64,000 bases of DNA from NCEH01 sp043195125. Lineage in GTDB: Bacteria; Pseudomonadota; Alphaproteobacteria; Rhizobiales; Xanthobacteraceae. Position numbers and translations under genes: made by a program. This document shows positions 51,269 through 58,774 of the stretch, piece by piece; within the stretch, counting starts at the first letter, position 1; every line of letters begins with the position of its first letter. The notes below the pieces were generated by a model, which was not told where the DNA came from, searched no databases, and saw only the letters and a list, made by a program, of their open reading frames with translations. Location of the stretch: NCBI RefSeq assembly GCF_043195125.1, contig NZ_JBAFWR010000011.1. The stretch is one strand, 5' to 3'.

Positions 51269-52276
51269 TCAGTATTGAATGGAGATTGCGGGGATGGCGC
51301 GAAGGATGATCAGCTTCAGGACTTCCTTGGCGATGTCCTCGGAAATCCCGCATGCCACGAACGCTTCCAGTGCGGCGCGATTGATCTTGGTGCGGTGTGC
51401 CTTGTTTGCTTCGCGCCGCTTGGTCTCCGCCTCCTCAGCGAGCCGCGCGGTCTCCTGCTCTTGCCGCACCGTTTCGATCGCCTGGGCCGCACGTTGTTCC
51501 GCCTCTTCTGCTACCCGCTTAAGGGACAGCTCGCGCGCCTCCGCCGCTTCCCGTTCGCGGCGGGCATCGTCTTCCGCCTTCTGCTTTTCAGCAGCGGCTT
51601 TTGCCTCGGCGTCGCGGGTTGCTTTTTCCGCCGCGTCGCGAGCGATTTGCTCTTCCCGGTCCTTTTTGGCCCGCTCCTCTGCGGCGGCACGCAGGGCCGC
51701 AAGCTCGGCCTGTTCGGCGTCGTATTTCTCGCGAGCCTCGATGCCGGCGGACAGGGCCGCAACGGCGGCTCCCTTGGCCTTGGCATAGGCCGCTTCATAT
51801 TCTTCGCACTCGGGGCCGACCGTCACGGCCTCGACTTCAGCGAGCGCACTACGCAATTGCTCGGCGGGAATATTCAAGTGGGCGATGCCGGAAAGCTGTT
51901 CAATCCGCGCAATTGCCCACTTGTGGCGATCAACGCGCGCCTCTTCCGCCTCTTCCCATTCCGTGACCGGCTTGCGCACCTCGTCGGACCACTTGTCCAG
52001 CGTGTCGCGGACCAGCTTGCGCGTGGCGTCGATCCTCTTCGGGATTTCCTTCTGATCGTCTGCGAGCTGCTTCCCAATGGCCTCCAGGCGGGTTTTCACC
52101 TTGGTGACCTTGTGGGCCATCGACTTGATCTCGGCTCTCCCCTTCGCTGTCGTCATGTCGCCGGAAAAGCCATCGATTTCCTCCCGCACTTTGGCTAGGA
52201 AGGGATCAATCGCCTTGGGCGTAGTGAAAACGACAAGGGCGCTCGCCGGCTCGATGGTGATGAGTTCGAGGTCCAT
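51269..52276 (-). CDS. Coiled-coil phage protein, 335 aa
   Basis: Long alanine/glutamate-rich coiled coils occupy about residues 60-310 (KKDREEQIARDAAEKATRDA; EEAEQRAAQAIETVRQEQET). The start (LITIEPASALVVFTTPKAID) is that of a phage protein family that accompanies ERF genes and may be a DNA-processing or structural adaptor. The ATG at 52276 overlaps the ERF stop as TGATG. Confidence 0.65.
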   Translation of the reverse strand: MDLELITIEPASALVVFTTPKAIDPFLAKVREEIDGFSGDMTTAKGRAEIKSMAHKVTKVKTRLEAIGKQLADDQKEIPKRIDATRKLVRDTLDKWSDEVRKPVTEWEEAEEARVDRHKWAIARIEQLSGIAHLNIPAEQLRSALAEVEAVTVGPECEEYEAAYAKAKGAAVAALSAGIEAREKYDAEQAELAALRAAAEERAKKDREEQIARDAAEKATRDAEAKAAAEKQKAEDDARREREAAEARELSLKRVAEEAEQRAAQAIETVRQEQETARLAEEAETKRREANKAHRTKINRAALEAFVACGISEDIAKEVLKLIILRAIPAISIQY

Positions 52277-53139
52277 CACGAGGCCTTTCGCTTGGCGTTG
52301 AGCATGGTGAGCGCCCGGCCGAACTCGCCCGAAGGCAAATCAATCAGGGCGCCGATCTTGAAGTGGGCGCAGAAGCGGCGGATGTCGGAGCCGGTTTCGT
52401 CGATCAGCAGGCGGAGTTGATCCACCTGCCCGGCAGAAATGGTTTCTCCGGCGCCGGCAGCCTTCCCGTCGTCGTCGCGATCCTCGCGCGCCCGGCTCTG
52501 AAAGTTCGTCAGCGCGCGCGCCGTGTAGCGCTGGCCGTAACTGATGGTGCTGCCGACAGCCTGGACACTGTTCTTGCTCCCGGTGCTGTCATGCATCAGG
52601 GTGATGGAGGTTTCTTCCTGGTGGCCGTCCCGGTGGCTGAGAACGCAGGTGACAATCTGCTTTCCATCCGGCGCCGCGCTGAGGCGGAAGGAGAGGCCAA
52701 ACCCATGCCGGAAAAGGACGGGTTGGATCGCCTCGTTGATGTCTTCCCAGCGCGCGTATTTGGTCTCCTGGATAATCCGCTCACCACCCTTATCCCTGAT
52801 GACGATGCGACCGTTCTGGTCGATCATCGGAAGTTCGTTCTGCATGAGAGGCAGGGCGAAGAGGTATGCTTGCCGGGCCTCGTCAGCCCGGATCTGGCGA
52901 TACATCGCCATCAGGCGTTCGACCTTGTCGGCATCAATCGCGGCGTTTGACGCCGCATTCATGATGGCACCGAGGATTGATCCGGCATCAGATTTCGGGG
53001 ACGACGCCCGGCGCTGCGCAACAGCCCTGGGAGCAGAGCGCGTAGCGGGCACTCCACCCCGGACCGGGGAAGCCGGTTGTGCCAAGGCGAGGTCGTCGAT
53101 TTCGTCGAGATATGCAGCTTCAGCCACGGCGGCCTCCAT
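52276..53139 (-). CDS. erf: ERF-family single-strand annealing protein
   Basis: The 287-residue protein matches ERF: VERLMAMYRQIRADEARQAY, ALPLMQNELPMI, TKYARWEDINEAIQPVLFRH and QAVGSTISYGQRYTARALTN. ERF proteins anneal complementary single strands during phage recombination and genome circularisation. An Ala/Pro/Ser-rich N-terminal linker (about 15-50) precedes the domain. The start at 53139 overlaps the upstream gene by 20 bases. Confidence 0.9.
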   Translation of the reverse strand: MEAAVAEAAYLDEIDDLALAQPASPVRGGVPATRSAPRAVAQRRASSPKSDAGSILGAIMNAASNAAIDADKVERLMAMYRQIRADEARQAYLFALPLMQNELPMIDQNGRIVIRDKGGERIIQETKYARWEDINEAIQPVLFRHGFGLSFRLSAAPDGKQIVTCVLSHRDGHQEETSITLMHDSTGSKNSVQAVGSTISYGQRYTARALTNFQSRAREDRDDDGKAAGAGETISAGQVDQLRLLIDETGSDIRRFCAHFKIGALIDLPSGEFGRALTMLNAKRKAS

Positions 53140-53281
53140 TCCTGATCTTGAGAAGCTCGATCCGCATCGCGATTTCCCGCGATGCCAATGTCTGTCGCGC
53201 ATAGATCTCAGCCAGGATCGCTTGCTGCTGGATCTGGCGGCCTATGCATTCTTCCGCGCGGCTGAAATCGCGGTCAGTCAT
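53120..53281 (-). CDS. Small hypothetical protein, 53 aa
   Basis: The ATG at 53281 has GGAG upstream and overlaps the end of the small membrane protein gene. Basic helical protein (IYARQTLASREIAMRIELLK). Function unknown. Confidence 0.55.
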   Translation of the reverse strand: MTDRDFSRAEECIGRQIQQQAILAEIYARQTLASREIAMRIELLKIRNGGRRG

Positions 53282-53423
53282 CGCCCATCTCCGGTGTCCA
53301 TTGCGGGACATCCCCATGGGCATCGTCCAGAGGGTCGCGGGGAATGGTCCGGCGCAGCAAAGGCGCGAACACCAGGAAGGCGCACACGGCGCCGATGCCG
53401 AGGAGGATGAGGTCGCCGGTCAT
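53274..53423 (-). CDS. Small membrane protein, 49 aa
   Basis: Reading ATG at 53423, the product has one transmembrane helix (LILLGIGAVCAFLVFAPLL) followed by a polar, acidic C-terminus (RDPLDDAHGDVPQWTPEMGD). The stop overlaps the next start by eight bases, which supports translation in the operon. Function unknown. Confidence 0.6.
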   Translation of the reverse strand: MTGDLILLGIGAVCAFLVFAPLLRRTIPRDPLDDAHGDVPQWTPEMGDD

Positions 53424-53426
53424 GGG

Positions 53427-53786
53427 CTAGTCGGCAACGCGGCGGGCAAGTTCCGCATACGGGTCATATTCGCGATCCGTGCGGAACATGATCGTGTCGC
53501 CGGGCTCGAAGGCATGCGGCGCGTGCGTGTCGTGACCGCGCAGGTGCTCCAGCGTGCCGGCGCTGTCGAGCACTGCGAAGAGGATGCGCATCCCTTCGGG
53601 GGCGGTATCCGCCTCGAAAACCTGCGCCCGCTCAGCCACCAGCACATGGTGGTGGCCGGTTTCGCTGTGGCCAATGATGAGGTGGCCGCCTTCACGCTTG
53701 AGGGGCGTCAACCCCTTGGCCGGAAGAGCGTCGACGCGGAACATGCGAATTTCGCCCTGCGCGCCAAGAGTTTCGATGATCTTCAT
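53427..53786 (-). CDS. Hypothetical phage protein, cupin-like, 119 aa
   Basis: Histidine-rich beta segments (GGHLIIGHSETGHHHVL; HLRGHDTHAPHAFEPGDTIM) give it a cupin-like look; GHSETGHHH could bind a metal. Proteins like it recur in phage early operons, function unknown. Confidence 0.6.
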   Translation of the reverse strand: MKIIETLGAQGEIRMFRVDALPAKGLTPLKREGGHLIIGHSETGHHHVLVAERAQVFEADTAPEGMRILFAVLDSAGTLEHLRGHDTHAPHAFEPGDTIMFRTDREYDPYAELARRVAD

Positions 53787-53805
53787 GGTTTGGTCTTTCT
53801 GCTGG

Positions 53806-55152
53806 TCAAGTACGGATTGAGGGAAACTGGAACTCGGAGACGGGGAGCCCCGTCAGCCACGCCTGCGCTTCGACCACCGTCGAGCATTCAGGGGGTACGC
53901 CAATCGCGAATTCTCGGTCCGTGCCGCAGCGCGCGTGAATGAACAGGCTCTTGCGATCGAGATCGGGAAGCTGAACTTCAACGAGAGCACCGCAATGCGG
54001 GTCGGGGTGTTCGTCGATCACTTTGGCGCCGAGATCCCGCAGGACGTGGTGCCATCCGACGATTTCTATTGCCGCGCGGCGCAGCTCCAAGTTCGTCTGG
54101 CTGAGAGCGGCTTGCGCCGTCAGTCTGTCCTTCTGTTCGATCCACTCAGCCGGAATACGGGTTCCGTGCCAGTGGTAGAGGGACCACCCATCCCGCCACC
54201 GGTGGCTTGGCCCGTTCTCGCAATGTGGGCGGCGCTGATCATCGATCCGGATGAATTCAGGGAAATCGCTGACGATGCAAAACTCGGGATGCATGACGCG
54301 AAATCCGCCCTCGATCGCCGCTTGTTCCCAGCTTGCATACGCGCGGTGCTCGGGGAGCTGTAGACCGATGATGTCGCGCATAGCAGTCAGATAACTGTCG
54401 TATGCTGCCCACATGTTTCCGCCCTGGTAGACATTCCCCCACCGGGCTGCGCACATGAGGCCGAATTCTCCTGCCAGGTCGAAGCACGCCTGAGCGGCGT
54501 CTTTTTCGGCGCTGCGGGTCGCGCTGCCGGTCGCGCTGCCGGTCGCGCTGCCGGTCGCGCTGTCGGTCGCGATGCGGGTCGCGCTGCGGGTCGCGTTGTA
54601 GGTCGCGCTGCGGGTCGCGCTGCCGGTCGCGCTGCCGGTCGCGCTGCCGGTCGCGCTGTCGGTCGCGATGCGGGTCGCGATGTCGGTCGCGATGCGGGTC
54701 GCGCTGCGGGTCGCGCTGTCGGTCGCGCTGTCGGTCGCGATGCGGGTCGCGTTGTAGGTCGCGTTGTAGGTCGCGCTGTCGGTCGCGCTGTCGGTCGCGC
54801 TGTCGGTCGCGCTGTCGGTCGCGCTGTCGGTCGCGCTGTCGGTCGCGCTGTCGGTCGCGCTGCCGGTCGCGCTGTCGGTCGCGCTGCGCTGCCCACGATT
54901 ATGCCAGATTGCCGCAGACGCTCCGTATGCGAATGCCATAACAAGCGGGGACGGGGCGATGACAATCCTCGGCTCTTTCAAGCCGGCTGCGGCGTACAAT
55001 CCCTTGATCGCCGGGATGATCTTGTCGGGGTCAATCGGGTCGGTGCGGAAAGCGCGCTTGATCCACATTTCGGTGTGGGCGCGCATCTTCTCCAGTTCTT
55101 CCGGAGTAACGCCGCCAGTGGCTTTTGTGGAAGTGCGGACAATCTTGGCCAT
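53806..55152 (-). CDS. DUF6745-like protein with 31 SAT-type tetrapeptide repeats
   Basis: The 448-residue protein has an N-terminal domain (1-88), then residues 91-214 made only of 31 tetrapeptides AT[D/G/R/Y][S/I/N], then a C-terminal domain with HCENGPSHRWRDGWSLYHWHGTRIP, typical of DUF6745 proteins. The ATG at 55152 shares a base with the upstream stop (TGATG). A helical segment interrupted by a regular low-complexity spacer suggests a rigid linker or solenoid between two globular parts. Function unknown. Confidence 0.75.
   Translation of the reverse strand: MAKIVRTSTKATGGVTPEELEKMRAHTEMWIKRAFRTDPIDPDKIIPAIKGLYAAAGLKEPRIVIAPSPLVMAFAYGASAAIWHNRGQRSATDSATGSATDSATDSATDSATDSATDSATDSATDSATYNATYNATRIATDSATDSATRSATRIATDIATRIATDSATGSATGSATGSATRSATYNATRSATRIATDSATGSATGSATGSATRSAEKDAAQACFDLAGEFGLMCAARWGNVYQGGNMWAAYDSYLTAMRDIIGLQLPEHRAYASWEQAAIEGGFRVMHPEFCIVSDFPEFIRIDDQRRPHCENGPSHRWRDGWSLYHWHGTRIPAEWIEQKDRLTAQAALSQTNLELRRAAIEIVGWHHVLRDLGAKVIDEHPDPHCGALVEVQLPDLDRKSLFIHARCGTDREFAIGVPPECSTVVEAQAWLTGLPVSEFQFPSIRT
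54511..54882 (-). repeat. 12-bp tandem repeat array, 31 units, inside a coding sequence
   Basis: GCGACCGACAGC-type units (plus strand GTCGCGCTGTCG and variants) repeat 31 times. Substitutions fall only in the last two codons, so the phase and frame are kept. An eight-unit block (DS-GS-GS-GS-RS-YN-RS-RI) is followed by its first five units again, showing higher-order duplication. All three frames on that strand are free of stops through the array. Confidence 0.9.
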
Positions 55153-55358
55153 CAGGCGCTCCATCCCTTGAGGCAGGCTGCATCGTTCAGCGCAGGCGCC
55201 TGTGTGTTGGTGGCGGTCAGCGCAGCCCGGGCGATTTCCAGGGCTTCGCGCACGTGATCCATGATGATCTGGTCATCGCTCGGCAGGCTTTGCACTTCCG
55301 CCGTTCCGAGGTGGCCGATGATCTTGAGCAAGTCGTCGCGGATGCCGTGGGCGTTCAT
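55152..55358 (-). CDS. Small hypothetical protein, 68 aa
   Basis: Helical protein (LLKIIGHLGTAEVQSLPSDD; DHVREALEIARAALTATNTQ) linked by TGATG to the repeat-protein gene. A 19-codon frame beginning MSPAKIPAANTAP lies just upstream but is too short to judge. Function unknown. Confidence 0.55.
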   Translation of the reverse strand: MNAHGIRDDLLKIIGHLGTAEVQSLPSDDQIIMDHVREALEIARAALTATNTQAPALNDAACLKGWSA

Positions 55359-55421
55359 GCTGCCCTCATGCCGTTGCTTGTGTAATAGGTGCCGTGTTCG
55401 CGGCGGGGATCTTCGCCGGGC

Positions 55422-55508
55422 TCATCGCTTGCCCAGCGGGCGGCCGCATTTGCGGGCAGCGTTGTATTTCTTCTCGCGGCGCAGGGGCTGGTGGATGATC
55501 TCGTGCAT
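55422..55508 (-). CDS. Very small basic protein, 28 aa
   Basis: MHEIIHQPLRREKKYNAARK and eight further residues, lysine/arginine-rich. The ATG follows GGAGGGTGAGGAG, which is the 3' arm of the junction hairpin at 55516-55532, so translation is plausible despite the size. Confidence 0.4.
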   Translation of the reverse strand: MHEIIHQPLRREKKYNAARKCGRPLGKR

Positions 55509-55512
55509 CTCC

Positions 55513-55680
55513 TCACCCTCCAATCTGGAGGGCGAGGGCTTCGGTGCGGGCGGCGTCTGCTTGGAGCTGGGCCGCGATCCGCTGGGCGTACTTGCCGCCC
55601 TTGGCGAGGTATTTCTCGGCCTGGGTGCGGAGGTCGGCGGCGGCCTCGGTGAGCTGTTCGATCTGGCGCTCGGTGGTCAT
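55513..55680 (-). CDS. Small coiled-coil protein, 55 aa
   Basis: First gene of the leftward early operon behind the left operators. The sequence is one amphipathic helix (ERQIEQLTEAAADLRTQAEK). ATG at 55680 chosen; an ATG 5 codons earlier is possible. The position equals that of early regulators such as lambda N, but no similarity is visible. Confidence 0.55.
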   Translation of the reverse strand: MTTERQIEQLTEAAADLRTQAEKYLAKGGKYAQRIAAQLQADAARTEALALQIGG

Positions 55681-55720
55681 GTCTGCGATCCCCATCGCTT
55701 GGTTGATGAGGATGAAGTTA

Positions 55721-55755
55721 CTACGTCACGTAGCTATGTCAACTACCAATCGTAG
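55721..55755. promoter_or_regulatory. Left operator region (OL) of the second prophage
   Basis: Two CTAC-N5-GTAG sites, CTACGTCACGTAG at 55721-55733 and CTACCAATCGTAG at 55743-55755, flank a leftward TTGACA (minus strand, 55735-55740). The same pair arrangement occurs at 57432-57470, so a single repressor should bind both regions. Confidence 0.75.
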
Positions 55756-55802
55756 CAATTTCGCAGAATGTGTTGCTACACGGTACGAATGCATCAGGCC
55801 AC

Positions 55803-55830
55803 AAAAAAGCCCGCCAGGCTGGGCGGGCTT
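55803..55830 (-). terminator. Rho-independent terminator of the repressor/toxin-antitoxin operon
   Basis: Read leftward: stem AGCCCGCC/GGCGGGCT followed by a run of six T, 21 bases after the antitoxin stop and before the OL region. Confidence 0.85.
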
Positions 55831-55850
55831 AACGTGCCGTGAGGCGTGAA

Positions 55851-56168
55851 TCAGGCGGCCTTCATCGACTCCTTCGTGGCGGCTCGGAGCATTTCGCGAA
55901 CGCCATCAGGGTCCCTGTCGATGATCATTAGATAGGCTCGTGTGGCACCGAGCGGCCGAACGCGACCTTGCTCCCACTGCCTAATCTGGTGAACCGTAAA
56001 GCCGAATGTTGAAGCAAAATCCTCCTGCGAGGCACTCAGCTTTGCTCGGATAGCTCGGACATTTATCTCAGCAGGCACATGAAGCTTAGCGGGCTGCATT
56101 TCCCCACGCGCAATCGCAAGCGCTTCCCCAAGCCCTTCTGCGATTTTGTCGAATGCCTTCCTGCTCAT
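55851..56168 (-). CDS. HigA-type antitoxin, helix-turn-helix protein
   Basis: The 105-residue protein has an Xre-type helix-turn-helix (VRAIRAKLSASQEDFASTFG, VHQIRQWEQGRVRPLGATRA) near its C-terminus, the form of antitoxins paired with RelE/HigB toxins. It overlaps the toxin stop by ATGA, toxin gene first, as in higBA. It should neutralise the toxin and repress the pair. Confidence 0.85.
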   Translation of the reverse strand: MSRKAFDKIAEGLGEALAIARGEMQPAKLHVPAEINVRAIRAKLSASQEDFASTFGFTVHQIRQWEQGRVRPLGATRAYLMIIDRDPDGVREMLRAATKESMKAA

Positions 56169-56527
56169 CGTCCTTCTCCTACCGAAACAACTTTTAGCCG
56201 GTATGCATCCACGATCATCTTTGTGAACTTGCCGAGCTTATTTCGCTCGGCCTGCGTCAGGTTCGCCTTCTCGCCCTTCGCGAACACAGTGATCAGATAC
56301 ACCGGTAATTCAGAACCTGTGTAAAATGTGATAGTCCGGAATGCGCCTCTCTTGCCTACGCCCTTCCCGGCCCACCGCAGCTTGCGACAGCCGCCCGTGC
56401 CAGGAATTTCATCGCCCGCCATTGGGTTCCGAGCTAAATGATCGACCAGTGCGTCAATCTCATCTTCGCTCATGCCGACGCTGTCGGCGGCCCGCACGAA
56501 TGCTGGTGTTTGTGAGACACAATGCAT
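56165..56527 (-). CDS. RelE/HigB-like toxin
   Basis: The 120-residue protein has the RelE-superfamily layout: DEIDALVDHLARNPMAGDEI, GTGGCRKLRWAGKGVGKRGA, then FRTITFYTGSELPVYLITVF and AKGEKANLTQAERNKLGKF. These toxins cleave mRNA on the ribosome. It lies downstream of the prophage repressor on the same strand, so the pair is probably expressed in the lysogen. Confidence 0.85.
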   Translation of the reverse strand: MHCVSQTPAFVRAADSVGMSEDEIDALVDHLARNPMAGDEIPGTGGCRKLRWAGKGVGKRGAFRTITFYTGSELPVYLITVFAKGEKANLTQAERNKLGKFTKMIVDAYRLKVVSVGEGR

Positions 56528-56617
56528 AAAAACAAAATGCGTAAATTACGCACCCATGTCAACGCGATTGTGCGCGCATTCGCGCGACGCTATGTCACTA
56601 GCGGGTGATGGTGGCGC

Positions 56618-57406
56618 TCAACCAACCACACCAAACCGCCGGACCACGCGCCCAATGATCTGGAGATCTGCGAGCAACCGCTCCTTTGGCGCGTGTCGCG
56701 GATTGTCCGATATGATCCGTACCGTCGCTTCCTCATCGCGCGGGTGCGAAGCCATCTCGAGGCGCTTAACTATTAGACCACCGAAATCGTCGGTCAGCAC
56801 ATAAAGGCCATCGGGGGAGGGGAGGCGGTGCCTCGTATCCACGAAAACGTAATCGCCCTCTGAAAGGGTATCCGCCATAGAGTCGCCCTGCACGGGGATT
56901 ACGACGATATCGGCAGCCCTGAGGCCGAGCGCTGACGTCACCTCTTGGGGTAGCCGCCAAAAATCTCTTACGTGCTCGGCAGCAAAGGTCATGCCGCTCT
57001 TGCCTGGTACGCCCTCTGAGATGACGGTAAGGCCACCTCCTCCCATGCCCGCAGTGACATCAATCTGAGCAGAGGTGTCCTTAGGCAGCCCGCGTCGGCC
57101 AGTTTCAGAGCCGATCGTCATAGGCTCATCCCTATCAGGGGCTTCCTGATCCTCTGCAATCACGCTGCTTTCAATGTGGGCATCGGGCGACCCGCGTCCG
57201 TGAAACAGCCACAGCATATTGCTCCGAAACCATCTGGCATATTTCGTTGCGGCATCGACATCGAAGTCCCGGCCGCCAGGGGAGCCAGCGCGCTCGTGAG
57301 CGTTGAACGTTGATACCGCCACACCGAAGTGCATTGCCGCATCACGGGCTGATCTAAAGCCGGCGCGGTCTCTAAGGAATTTCAAGCGTTCGCCACGGGT
57401 TTTCAT
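56618..57406 (-). CDS. Prophage repressor, LexA/CI-type with S24 peptidase
   Basis: The 262-residue protein has a helix-turn-helix N-terminus (RSARDAAMHFGVAVSTFNAH), a possible Ala-Gly cleavage site at 119-120 (VTAGMGGG) and an S24 peptidase with Ser176 in PVQGDSMADTLSEGDYVF and Lys214 in GLIVKRLE. RecA-stimulated self-cleavage would induce the phage. The gene diverges from the Cro-like gene across the OR sites. Confidence 0.92.
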   Translation of the reverse strand: MKTRGERLKFLRDRAGFRSARDAAMHFGVAVSTFNAHERAGSPGGRDFDVDAATKYARWFRSNMLWLFHGRGSPDAHIESSVIAEDQEAPDRDEPMTIGSETGRRGLPKDTSAQIDVTAGMGGGGLTVISEGVPGKSGMTFAAEHVRDFWRLPQEVTSALGLRAADIVVIPVQGDSMADTLSEGDYVFVDTRHRLPSPDGLYVLTDDFGGLIVKRLEMASHPRDEEATVRIISDNPRHAPKERLLADLQIIGRVVRRFGVVG

Positions 57407-57431
57407 GGCGCAAAACGTAGCGATAAAATTA

Positions 57432-57473
57432 CTACATGAGGTAGTTGACGTGAGTGACTACGTGATGTAGCAA
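57432..57473. promoter_or_regulatory. Right operator/promoter region (OR) of the second prophage
   Basis: Sites CTACATGAGGTAG (57432-57444) and CTACGTGATGTAG (57458-57470) flank a rightward promoter with TTGACG at 57445-57450 and TAGCAA at 57468-57473, spacer 17. A start of transcription near 57480 would leave almost no leader before the ATG at 57482. Confidence 0.75.
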
Positions 57474-57481
57474 TTGTAGCT

Positions 57482-57724
57482 ATGAGAGACGCCGACAGCA
57501 TCATCAGCCTTTGGAGTTCCGTGCCGGAGTTCGCCGGAGATATCGGCGTGAAGGTCAGCCACGCTCACGTCATGAAAACTCGGAACTCGATCCCGGCCAG
57601 ACGCTGGCCTCGGGTGGTTGAGGAGGCGAAGAAGCGCGGCTTTCCCGTCACGTTTGAGGTGCTGGAGAAAGCGCACGCCAACGTCTCCCCTCGTGCACGT
57701 GCACGTGAGGAGGGCGCAGCATGA
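57482..57724 (+). CDS. Cro-like regulator, 80 aa
   Basis: First rightward gene, facing the repressor. It has a short helix-turn-helix (DIGVKVSHAHVMKTRNSIPA, RWPRVVEEAKKRGFPVTFEV) of the kind found in Cro proteins of these phages. No ribosome site precedes the ATG, and the promoter is so close that the mRNA may be leaderless. It overlaps the next gene by ATGA. Confidence 0.75.
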   Translation: MRDADSIISLWSSVPEFAGDIGVKVSHAHVMKTRNSIPARRWPRVVEEAKKRGFPVTFEVLEKAHANVSPRARAREEGAA

Positions 57725-58200
57725 GCAACGCCTATCTTCAGGATTCCCGCCCGCAACGGTCTTGGGCGGACGTGGATAGCATGTCGCCAGAGTGGCGCGC
57801 CTGCGTCCATGAGTACGGATATGCCATTGTCCATTGTGCCCAAGAGGCTGGCGTAAAATCCCCCAATGCTCTGCATCAGTTGGTGCGGGAGATTTGGGAT
57901 GGCGCGAGAAGCTACGTCGATAAGCGCAAGCCGGGCGGAACTCTGGACTGGATTTTGATCCAGTCAGGGGCTGGCGTGAGCGTTTCCGCACTTTCTCGCA
58001 TTCTTTCCAACGAGAATTTGGTAATTGCTCCGAAGTTCCCGACGCGAGCAATGATCAGCGCGAGCCTGAATGAGCTTGCAGATCATAGCGTCCGTTGCAC
58101 GAAATTCGAAAAACATCAGCGGCGATTGGCTGCTGCACTTCGTGCCTGTGATGGATATTACGCCCGCAGAAATACGGGAATTCGTGGGGGCGCTGCATGA
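57721..58200 (+). CDS. Hypothetical phage protein, 159 aa
   Basis: Second gene of the rightward operon, ATGA-coupled on both sides. It contains HQLVREIWDGARSYVDKRKP and a helix-turn-helix-like segment GVSVSALSRILSNENLVIAP, so it may bind DNA as an early regulator (a CII-like role by position). No clear family. Confidence 0.6.
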   Translation: MSNAYLQDSRPQRSWADVDSMSPEWRACVHEYGYAIVHCAQEAGVKSPNALHQLVREIWDGARSYVDKRKPGGTLDWILIQSGAGVSVSALSRILSNENLVIAPKFPTRAMISASLNELADHSVRCTKFEKHQRRLAAALRACDGYYARRNTGIRGGAA

Positions 58201-58400
58201 GCATCCTCGCGCGCAACCAGCTCCTTGACGATCTCGCCGGCCCGCAACCCAGGCCGGCCCCAGTCTCGCGGCAGGTCCAGAGGGCTCATGAGCCCCTGAC
58301 ACTGCGCGGCCTCATGCGCCACAGGTACGCGGGCATCGTCTTTGCCGCCGCCTACGTCCTGACGGAAACAATCTATTTCGTTTGCCGATACGGGGGTTAG
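58197..58400 (+). CDS. Small hypothetical protein, 67 aa
   Basis: A proline-rich N-terminal half (LAGPQPRPAPVSRQVQRAHE) is followed by one hydrophobic segment (YAGIVFAAAYVLTETIYFVC) that may be a membrane helix. Coupled to the upstream gene by ATGA. Function unknown. Confidence 0.55.
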   Translation: MSILARNQLLDDLAGPQPRPAPVSRQVQRAHEPLTLRGLMRHRYAGIVFAAAYVLTETIYFVCRYGG

Positions 58401-58402
58401 GC

Positions 58403-58774
58403 ATGTCCGAAGCCTCCATTCCAAATCGCAGCGGGAAGGCCGATATCTCGTGCCGGCGTTCCCGTTTCACAGCCGGCGCCAGCGGCGGTGCGATCCGCTG
58501 GCAACCTCAATTTGTCCATCACGGAAGCCGCAAGGGCTCCGATGGACTGCCATCCTCCCGCGCGGATTTCCTCCCCCGCGCTAACTTCCCCGGCCTTCTG
58601 GCTGGGGCCTTTATTCGCACGCGCCGCGTCCGTCCCTGCAAGTTCAGTCGTGGTGCGCGTCTTCGCAAGCATTCGTTGTCTCCAACTCCGATGGCCCAAA
58701 GGTATCGGAGACCGAGATGCCGTTTCCCCAAAATCAGTGTTGCAAATCCCAAAATCCTTGTGAGCGCGAAATGA
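58403..58774 (+). CDS. Arg/Ser-rich hypothetical protein, 123 aa
   Basis: The frame starts three bases after the previous stop and ends overlapping the next ATG (ATGA), which supports it, but the arginine-rich composition (KFSRGARLRKHSLSPTPMAQ) is also what a non-coding frame in GC-rich DNA gives. Another frame on the same strand (58488-58763) is a possible alternative. Function unknown. Confidence 0.4.
   Translation: MSEASIPNRSGKADISCRRSRFTAGASGGAIRWQPQFVHHGSRKGSDGLPSSRADFLPRANFPGLLAGAFIRTRRVRPCKFSRGARLRKHSLSPTPMAQRYRRPRCRFPKISVANPKILVSAK

Noticed and set aside
51140..52198. A 352-codon frame antisense to the coiled-coil gene, rich in Leu/Phe
   Set aside because: Its apparent hydrophobic, membrane-like composition is the complement of an Ala/Glu/Lys coiled coil on the other strand.
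48746..53139. Novel recombination system
   Set aside because: Exonuclease, ERF and NinB together are an ordinary phage recombination set.
54511..54882. Possible CRISPR array
   Set aside because: The units are 12 bp, contiguous and without spacers, and lie inside a coding sequence; no cas gene is present.
54387..54965. Second reading frame through the tandem repeat (ARPTARPAARP-type repeats)
   Set aside because: It is open only because a 12-bp repeat without stops is open in all frames; its flanks do not look coding, whereas the SAT frame joins two domains.
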